From positions 1 through 24,032 of IMG/VR virus record IMGVR_UViG_3300049460_000386: a DNA stretch of 24,032 bases; one strand, 5' to 3'. Both the position numbers and the translations under genes were made by a program. This document shows positions 20,433-24,032 of the stretch, one piece after another. The notes under the pieces are model-generated. The model was not told where the DNA came from. It was given only the letters and a program-made list of their open reading frames with translations, and made no database searches. Source of the stretch: a virus. Within the stretch, counting starts at the first letter, position 1; every line of letters starts with the position of its first letter.

Positions 20433-21290
20433 ATGGCGGATGAAAAGACCTATCTGCAGCACCTGCAGGGTGGCCTGAAGCAGATGGTCGACGCCGGTGA
20501 AGCTGGCCGCACCGACATCGAGTCGATGACCGGGCCCATGAATGGCGCGCTCAATGAAATCAGCGGGGCGGCGGATGCGCTGGAAGGCTTGCCTTTTCTC
20601 AGCGAGGATCTGAGCGACAAGACCCGCCGTCTGCAAAGTGCAATCAACTCGGCCCAGGCCAAGATCGGCAAGGTGGCCAGCTACTACAACCAGACCCAGC
20701 GCGCACTGGCCCAGTTTGATGAGCATTTTTCCGCGTTGACTGAGCAGATTGGCCGCTTTGGCGCGGCTTTCAACAAGGTCGCCGGCAAGGCCAATGCCGC
20801 GCTGGGCAACATCTTCCCCACAGAATGGTTTGCCGGCGACCTGTCACCGATTCCCGACGCGGTGAAGCCGTTTCCGCACCTGCTGATTATCTACCCGCTC
20901 AAGGCGAATGAGCGGCCGTACTACTTCAATCTGGACACGGCAGCCTTCGACGAACTGCGCCGGCAGACGGCGTTTCGCTGGGCCGCGCAGGAACGCCTGA
21001 CCCGGCGCCCGGCACAGCAAGCGGTGGGTCTGGGGGAGGAGAAAATCACCATCAAGGGCGCGATCTACCCGGGCCACAAAGGTGGACTGAAGCAGCTGGA
21101 TAGGCTGCGCAGTATCGGCGCCAAGTTGCTGCCACTGAATCTGACCACCGGTTACGGCGAGGTGCTGGGCAATTGGTGCCTGACCCAGATCGACGAGGAA
21201 CAAAGCGCTTTGCTGCCCGGAGCGATCCCGCGCAAGCAGGGCTTTTCATTGGAGTTTGTCCGTTATGGCGATGACTTGCAGAACGGCTGA
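20433..21290 (+). CDS. U: Tail protein gpU-like, with long N-terminal extension
   Basis: The C-terminal half (about residues 145-285) matches the P2 gpU family (PF06995): PHLLIIYPLKANERPYYFNL, then ELRRQTAFRWAAQERLTRRP, KITIKGAIYPGHKGGLKQLD and VLGNWCLTQIDEEQSALLPG. P2 gpU is only about 159 residues; here about 135 extra residues at the N-terminus are mostly helical and heptad-like (LSDKTRRLQSAINSAQAKIG, KVASYYNQTQRALAQFDEHF). This could be a domain fusion or the form normal for this tail type. TAAGGA precedes the ATG 9 bp after the tape measure stop. It overlaps gpX by 26 bp. Confidence 0.85.
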   Translation: MADEKTYLQHLQGGLKQMVDAGEAGRTDIESMTGPMNGALNEISGAADALEGLPFLSEDLSDKTRRLQSAINSAQAKIGKVASYYNQTQRALAQFDEHFSALTEQIGRFGAAFNKVAGKANAALGNIFPTEWFAGDLSPIPDAVKPFPHLLIIYPLKANERPYYFNLDTAAFDELRRQTAFRWAAQERLTRRPAQQAVGLGEEKITIKGAIYPGHKGGLKQLDRLRSIGAKLLPLNLTTGYGEVLGNWCLTQIDEEQSALLPGAIPRKQGFSLEFVRYGDDLQNG

Positions 21291-21471
21291 CGGGGATTTG
21301 CTCGACACCCTGTGCCACCACTATTACGGCCACCTGAACCGCAGCGTCGAGGCGGTGCTGGCGGCCAATCAGGGCCTGGCCGATGAGCCGCAGCCGTTCC
21401 GGGCGGGCGTGCTGATCACGCTGCCAGAGCTGGTGGTCGAGACCGACAGTGTGATTTCACTGTGGGATTGA
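21265..21471 (+). CDS. X: Tail protein X (LysM-like, P2-like)
   Basis: Small tail protein of the Tail_X family (PF05489), 68 residues. It has a LysM-like fold: an N-terminal segment with GDLLDTLCHHYYGHLNRSVE, a second helix (AVLAANQGLA) and RAGVLITLPEL, the family's most recognisable pattern (GDxxDxxxxxxYG and PxxxGxxIxLP). It is thought to belong to the baseplate hub with gpD. ATG at 21265 is chosen because GGAG at 21251-21254 lies 10 bp upstream; ATG 21271 and TTG 21256 are alternatives. The start is inside the end of gpU. Confidence 0.92.
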   Translation: MAMTCRTADGDLLDTLCHHYYGHLNRSVEAVLAANQGLADEPQPFRAGVLITLPELVVETDSVISLWD

Positions 21472-21482
21472 TCCCGTTACCC

Positions 21483-21505
21483 AGCCCGCCGCACGCGGGC
21501 TTTTT
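21483..21505 (+). terminator. Terminator hairpin between X and D
   Basis: AGCCCGC (21483-21489) and GCGGGCT (21495-21501) form a perfect 7-bp stem with a 5-nt loop, followed by TTTTT. The gpD SD (TGAGG, about 21511-21516) follows at once. It is the fourth example of the terminator-plus-SD layout in the structural region. Confidence 0.8.
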
Positions 21506-21523
21506 CTTGTCTGAGGTGCCGAC

Positions 21524-22567
21524 ATGCAACCACTTTTCCGCATCGTCGCCGACGGTGCCGACATCACCACCGTGATCAATGATCGGCTGGTGTCGCTGCA
21601 GCTCTCCGATCGGCCCGGGATGGCCTCGGACTCATTTGAGCTGCGCATTGATGACCGCGACGGCGCGGTGTCGCTGCCCGTGCGTGGCGCGAGCATCGAG
21701 GTCTACCTGGGTTATGCCGGCGCCGACCTGACGCGCATGGGCCGCTACACCGTGGACGAGGTGGCGGTTTCCGGCCCGCCGGACACGCTGGTGATCAGCG
21801 GCAAGGCCAGCGACATGCGCGGCAGCGGCAAAACCACGCGCAGCGGGAGTTGGGAAGATGTCAGTCTGGCGCAGATCGTCGGTGATGTGGCCGCGCGCAA
21901 CGGCTGGCAGCCGTCGTGTCCGGTCGACACCCGGGTGCCGCGCATGGATCAGTTGAATGAATCCGACTTCAACTTCATCACCCGGGTGGCCAAAAAGCAC
22001 GACTGCACCGCCAAGGTGGCCGACGGCAAGCTGTTGGTGTTGCCGCGTCAAGGCGGGCAGAGTGCCAGTGGCAAGGCCTTGGCGGTGATCAGCCTGCAGC
22101 GCAGTGACGTGACCCGCTGGCAGTTTCGCTTGAGCGACCGCAGTGCCCACCAAGGGGTCAACACCCAGTACCAGGATCCGGCCAGCGGTGAATTGTTGGT
22201 CTCGCACCTGGACAACCCCAACGTGCCCGAAGGCCTGCCACCGGTGCACACTGATCGGCATATCTACCCGGACCGCACGGCGGCCGATGAGGCGGCGAAG
22301 GCGCGCCTGGCGGCGTTCAATCGTTCCACCGCCTCGGTGCGCTTGGATCTGCCCGGGCGTACCGACCTGTTTGCCGAATGCATGATCCAGGCGCAGGGCT
22401 TCAAGCGCGGGCTCGATGGCGAATACCTGGTGGAGTCGGTCGATCACACGTTCACGCCGTCCGGGTGGACGGTGTCGGTCGAGTTCAATGGTGGCAAGGA
22501 GGGTAAGGCCAAGGCCTCCGGCAAACCTCAGAAAGAGGTGCTTGAAGTGCCTGGTGGATTGCCCTAA
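21524..22567 (+). CDS. D: Baseplate hub protein gpD (P2-like late control/tail protein D)
   Basis: Phage late control D family (PF05954), 347 residues (P2 gpD 387). It forms the baseplate hub that joins the tail tube to the spike gpV, despite the old name late control. Conserved features are the N-terminal VINDRLVSLQLSDRPGMASD, the strand block LPVRGASIEVYLGYAG, TVDEVAVSGPPDTLVISGKA, and MDQLNESDFNFITRVAKKHD in the middle. The C-terminal half holds DLPGRTDLFAECMIQAQGF and GEYLVESVDHTFTPSGWTVS. It is the last gene of the tail operon and ends 92 bp before the convergent GrlR-like gene. Confidence 0.95.
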   Translation: MQPLFRIVADGADITTVINDRLVSLQLSDRPGMASDSFELRIDDRDGAVSLPVRGASIEVYLGYAGADLTRMGRYTVDEVAVSGPPDTLVISGKASDMRGSGKTTRSGSWEDVSLAQIVGDVAARNGWQPSCPVDTRVPRMDQLNESDFNFITRVAKKHDCTAKVADGKLLVLPRQGGQSASGKALAVISLQRSDVTRWQFRLSDRSAHQGVNTQYQDPASGELLVSHLDNPNVPEGLPPVHTDRHIYPDRTAADEAAKARLAAFNRSTASVRLDLPGRTDLFAECMIQAQGFKRGLDGEYLVESVDHTFTPSGWTVSVEFNGGKEGKAKASGKPQKEVLEVPGGLP

Positions 22568-22613
22568 GGGACGTAAGGACAATCGGTCGATCGAGGTGAG
22601 CGTTGCATGGTTA

Positions 22614-22644
22614 CCCGAACGCCTGTTACTTCATGGCGTTCGGG
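22614..22644. other. Hairpin between convergent gpD and GrlR-like genes
   Basis: CCCGAACGCC (22614-22623) and GGCGTTCGGG (22635-22644) form a perfect 10-bp stem with an 11-nt loop. TTACCC at 22611 and GGGTAA at 22651 can extend pairing around it. It sits between two genes that point at each other, so it is probably a bidirectional terminator, but neither strand has a T-run after the stem. Confidence 0.55.
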
Positions 22645-22659
22645 GATTGCGGGTAAAAG

Positions 22660-22995
22660 TTAAACGGTATCCGAAATTTTGATGCCCATAATCTCCATTG
22701 TGAGATGAGGTGCACCGACAACCGAGCCTTTGAGCTCAATTGTTCCAGCTTCATAATTCACCGTTCCGGCAGCATTCAATGTGTAGCTGTCTATTCTTAC
22801 TACGTTGGTATTTCCGTCTAGCCATTTACTAACTTTAAATTGAGACTTGAACGTACCTGATTGAGCAGGAACATCGCCCTGATAAAGGTAGTGGGGGTCA
22901 CCACCATTGGCCTTTCCATCCTTCACAACTACAAGACCACTACCGAAAGCACCCGTGTTGGCCTTGAAATTCACAGAAAAAATCCCGTTAGACAT
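22660..22995 (-). CDS. GrlR-like regulatory protein (cargo gene)
   Basis: The 111-residue product resembles the GrlR family, known from the negative regulator of the type III secretion locus of enteropathogenic E. coli. The fit is a compact beta-barrel pattern: MSNGIFSVNFKANTGAFGSG, then LVVVKDGKANGGDPHYLYQG (about residues 21-40), then TFKSQFKVSKWLDG and the C-terminal strand GAPHLTMEIMGIKI. The family places a small amphipathic beta-barrel at this size. The start at 22995 has a strong SD (AAGGAG, 9 bp upstream); the longer ORF from 23118 lacks support. The gene is on the - strand, visibly lower in GC than the neighbours, with its own possible promoter. This looks like a moron (cargo gene) inserted at the end of the tail operon. 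Its regulatory target here is unknown. Confidence 0.78.
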   Translation of the reverse strand: MSNGIFSVNFKANTGAFGSGLVVVKDGKANGGDPHYLYQGDVPAQSGTFKSQFKVSKWLDGNTNVVRIDSYTLNAAGTVNYEAGTIELKGSVVGAPHLTMEIMGIKISDTV

Positions 22996-23025
22996 CGTGC
23001 AGACTCCTTCGCAATGACAAGGGTG

Positions 23026-23053
23026 AGCATAGGGTTCAACGTCATTTACGCAA
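23026..23053 (-). promoter_or_regulatory. Possible sigma-70 promoter for the GrlR-like gene
   Basis: On the - strand, TTGCGT (23048-23053) and TATGCT (23026-23031) are separated by 16 bp and lie about 30 bp before the start codon, just upstream of the SD. The match to the consensus is moderate (4 of 6 in each box), so this is a candidate only. Confidence 0.4.
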
Positions 23054-23095
23054 GGAGGTTGCATCCAAACAGTATTACTAATCACGTAAAGGAGC

Positions 23096-23129
23096 GGCCA
23101 GTCTGGATGCGTCAACATCCAGCCTGGCC
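23096..23129. other. Interrupted hairpin upstream of the methyltransferase
   Basis: GGCCAG (23096-23101) and CTGGATG (23103-23109) pair with CATCCAG (23116-23122) and CTGGCC (23124-23129), leaving a single T/C mismatch and a 6-nt loop. The stem is 13 bp long in total. No T-run follows, so it is not a clear terminator; it could be a regulatory RNA structure or a protein-binding dyad. Confidence 0.6.
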
Positions 23130-23163
23130 ACCGTCCCCGCAGATGGTCCCTGCAAGTCCCGCC

Positions 23164-23200
23164 AAGGCTCCTGCTCTGTGCACAAAGCAGAGCGAGCCTT
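23164..23200. other. Second hairpin, immediately before the SOS box
   Basis: AAGGCTC (23164-23170) pairs with GAGCCTT (23194-23200), and inside it GCTCTG (23173-23178) pairs with CAGAGC (23188-23193), with a 2-nt bulge on one side and a 9-nt loop. It ends 4 bp before the LexA box. With no T-run close by, terminator function is doubtful; it may insulate the methyltransferase promoter. Confidence 0.5.
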
Positions 23201-23204
23201 GCAC

Positions 23205-23220
23205 CTGTTTATTTATACAG
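23205..23220 (+). promoter_or_regulatory. LexA (SOS) box upstream of the adenine methyltransferase
   Basis: CTGTTTATTTATACAG fits the gamma-proteobacterial LexA operator CTG-N10-CAG and differs from CTGTATATATATACAG at two positions. It lies 17 bp before the start codon, with an AAAGG ribosome site (23222-23226) in between, so LexA bound here would block initiation. It suggests induction on DNA damage, as for other prophage genes. Confidence 0.7.
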
Positions 23221-23237
23221 TAAAGGTCTTGCTATCT

Positions 23238-24032
23238 ATGTCTTCACCTATCATCCCTTGGATGGGCGGCAAACGCCGCCTGGCCGATCGTCTTATCCCG
23301 CTGTTTCCACCCCACGAATGCTACGTCGAAGTGTTTGCCGGCGGTGCCGCGTTGTACTTCATGCGACCCCAAGCCGCTCCCGTTGAAGTCCTCAACGACA
23401 TCAACGGCGACCTGGTCACGCTGTACCGCGTCGTGCAGAACCACCTCGAAGAGTTCGTGCGCCAGTTCAAATGGGCGCTCAGTTCACGTCAGGTGTTCGA
23501 GTGGCAGAAGACGACCCGCCCGGAAACCCTCACCGACATCCAGCGCGCTGCTCGGTTTTTTTACCTGCAGCACCATGCCTTCGCCGGCAAGGTGTCCGGG
23601 CAGACCTTCGGCACCGCGACCACCACACCGTCAATCAACCTGCTGCGAATCGAGGAAAACCTCTCGGCGGCCTGGCAACGCCTGTCCGGTACCTACGTGG
23701 AGAACCTGCCCTGGCTGGAATGTGCCGAACGCTACGACCGTGCCCATACCTTTCACTACATGGACCCGCCGTACTGGCAGACCGCAGGCTATGGGGTGGA
23801 TTTTCCGTTTGAGAACTACGAACGCATGGCCGACTTCATGCGCCGCTGCAAAGGCAAGGTAATGGTCAGCATCAACGATCACCGGGACATCCGCCGGGTG
23901 TTTGAAGGCTTTCACTTTGAGATGTTGGACATCCGCTACACCACGACCAATCAACGCCAGGGCAAGGCCGACGTCAGCGGTGAACTGGTGATCATGAACT
24001 GGGAGCCAGCGGCGTTGGGAGGACTATTTTGA
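23238..24032 (+). CDS. Dam-type DNA N6-adenine methyltransferase
   Basis: Transfers a methyl group from S-adenosylmethionine to adenine in DNA (D12 class N6-adenine methyltransferase, PF02086); 264 residues, the normal size. The N-terminus has PWMGGKRRLADRLIPLFP, and motif I VEVFAGGAALY (about 31-40) for cofactor binding. The catalytic motif IV is DPPY at residues 176-179 (HYMDPPYWQTAGYG). The middle region carries FFYLQHHAFAGKVSG. The start at 23238 is preceded by AAAGG and lies 17 bp after the SOS box; an in-frame ATG 60 bp upstream lies before the LexA box and would fuse unrelated residues. The stop is at the last base of the window. The recognition sequence cannot be told from the protein alone. 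It could protect phage DNA from restriction or control phage gene expression. Confidence 0.92.
   Translation: MSSPIIPWMGGKRRLADRLIPLFPPHECYVEVFAGGAALYFMRPQAAPVEVLNDINGDLVTLYRVVQNHLEEFVRQFKWALSSRQVFEWQKTTRPETLTDIQRAARFFYLQHHAFAGKVSGQTFGTATTTPSINLLRIEENLSAAWQRLSGTYVENLPWLECAERYDRAHTFHYMDPPYWQTAGYGVDFPFENYERMADFMRRCKGKVMVSINDHRDIRRVFEGFHFEMLDIRYTTTNQRQGKADVSGELVIMNWEPAALGGLF

Noticed and set aside
19434-20726. Antisense ORF of 430 codons opposite the tape measure gene
   Set aside because: Shadow of the GC-rich tape measure gene; no SD and no known protein.
22614-22644. Pseudomonas REP element
   Set aside because: The stem is perfect but the sequence does not match the REP consensus I know; a single copy is seen and its place fits a terminator-like role.
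22861-23223. 120-codon ORF on the + strand opposite the GrlR-like gene
   Set aside because: It overlaps the - strand gene, which has a strong SD and family support, and continues through hairpins and the SOS box.
1-24032. Attachment site or integrase
   Set aside because: No integrase, excisionase or repeated core was seen, so the prophage ends are outside the window.

Overview
The window carries the late-gene half of a temperate, tailed, contractile-tail phage (most likely a prophage) from a gamma-proteobacterium, best matched to Pseudomonas. The host call rests on the GC-rich, Pseudomonas-like codon use and on protein similarities recalled from Pseudomonas prophages; no host gene or integrase is visible. 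Nearly everything is on the + strand, tightly packed with ATGA-type overlaps.

Layout. (1) 1-911: end of the lysis region, with a lambda-family holin, a 42-codon translationally coupled small ORF and a DUF1737/head-fibre-like protein. (2) 912-1647: a 736-bp stretch with no convincing gene. It holds a site that matches the lambda cosN cleavage site in both conserved halves and in spacing (1034-1054), 12 copies of the palindrome GTTAAC within 277 bp, perfect inverted repeats with 9-nt loops, five exact 21-bp-period direct repeats, and an intrinsic terminator. I read this as the cos packaging region; the repeat array lies where lambda has cosB. (3) 1648-4769: KilA-N protein, small terminase and GpA-family large terminase. 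(4) 4822-10013: lambda-type head module: gpW, portal, ClpP-like protease, decoration protein, major capsid protein, head completion protein FII and tail protein Z. (5) 10006-22567: P2-type contractile tail module in the P2 order V, W, J, I, H, fibre chaperone, FI, FII, E(+E'), T, U, X, D. (6) 22568-24032: accessory end, with a lower-GC GrlR-like gene on the - strand and a Dam-type adenine methyltransferase behind a near-consensus LexA (SOS) box.

How it works together. Terminase (2157-4769) would cut concatemers at the cos site and fill a procapsid built from portal, protease, decoration and capsid proteins. FII, gpW and the Z-like protein close the head. The contractile machine is assembled from spike V, baseplate W/J/I, fibre H, sheath FI, tube FII, chaperone E/E', tape measure T and U/X/D. 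Four structural genes are each preceded by an intrinsic-terminator hairpin immediately followed by a Shine-Dalgarno sequence, a repeated layout that may tune transcript levels inside the long late operon.

The most unusual points are the cos-plus-repeat region, the tail-chaperone frameshift (+1 or -2, not the -1 of P2), the repeated terminator/SD cassettes, the SOS box on the methyltransferase, and the GrlR-like cargo gene.
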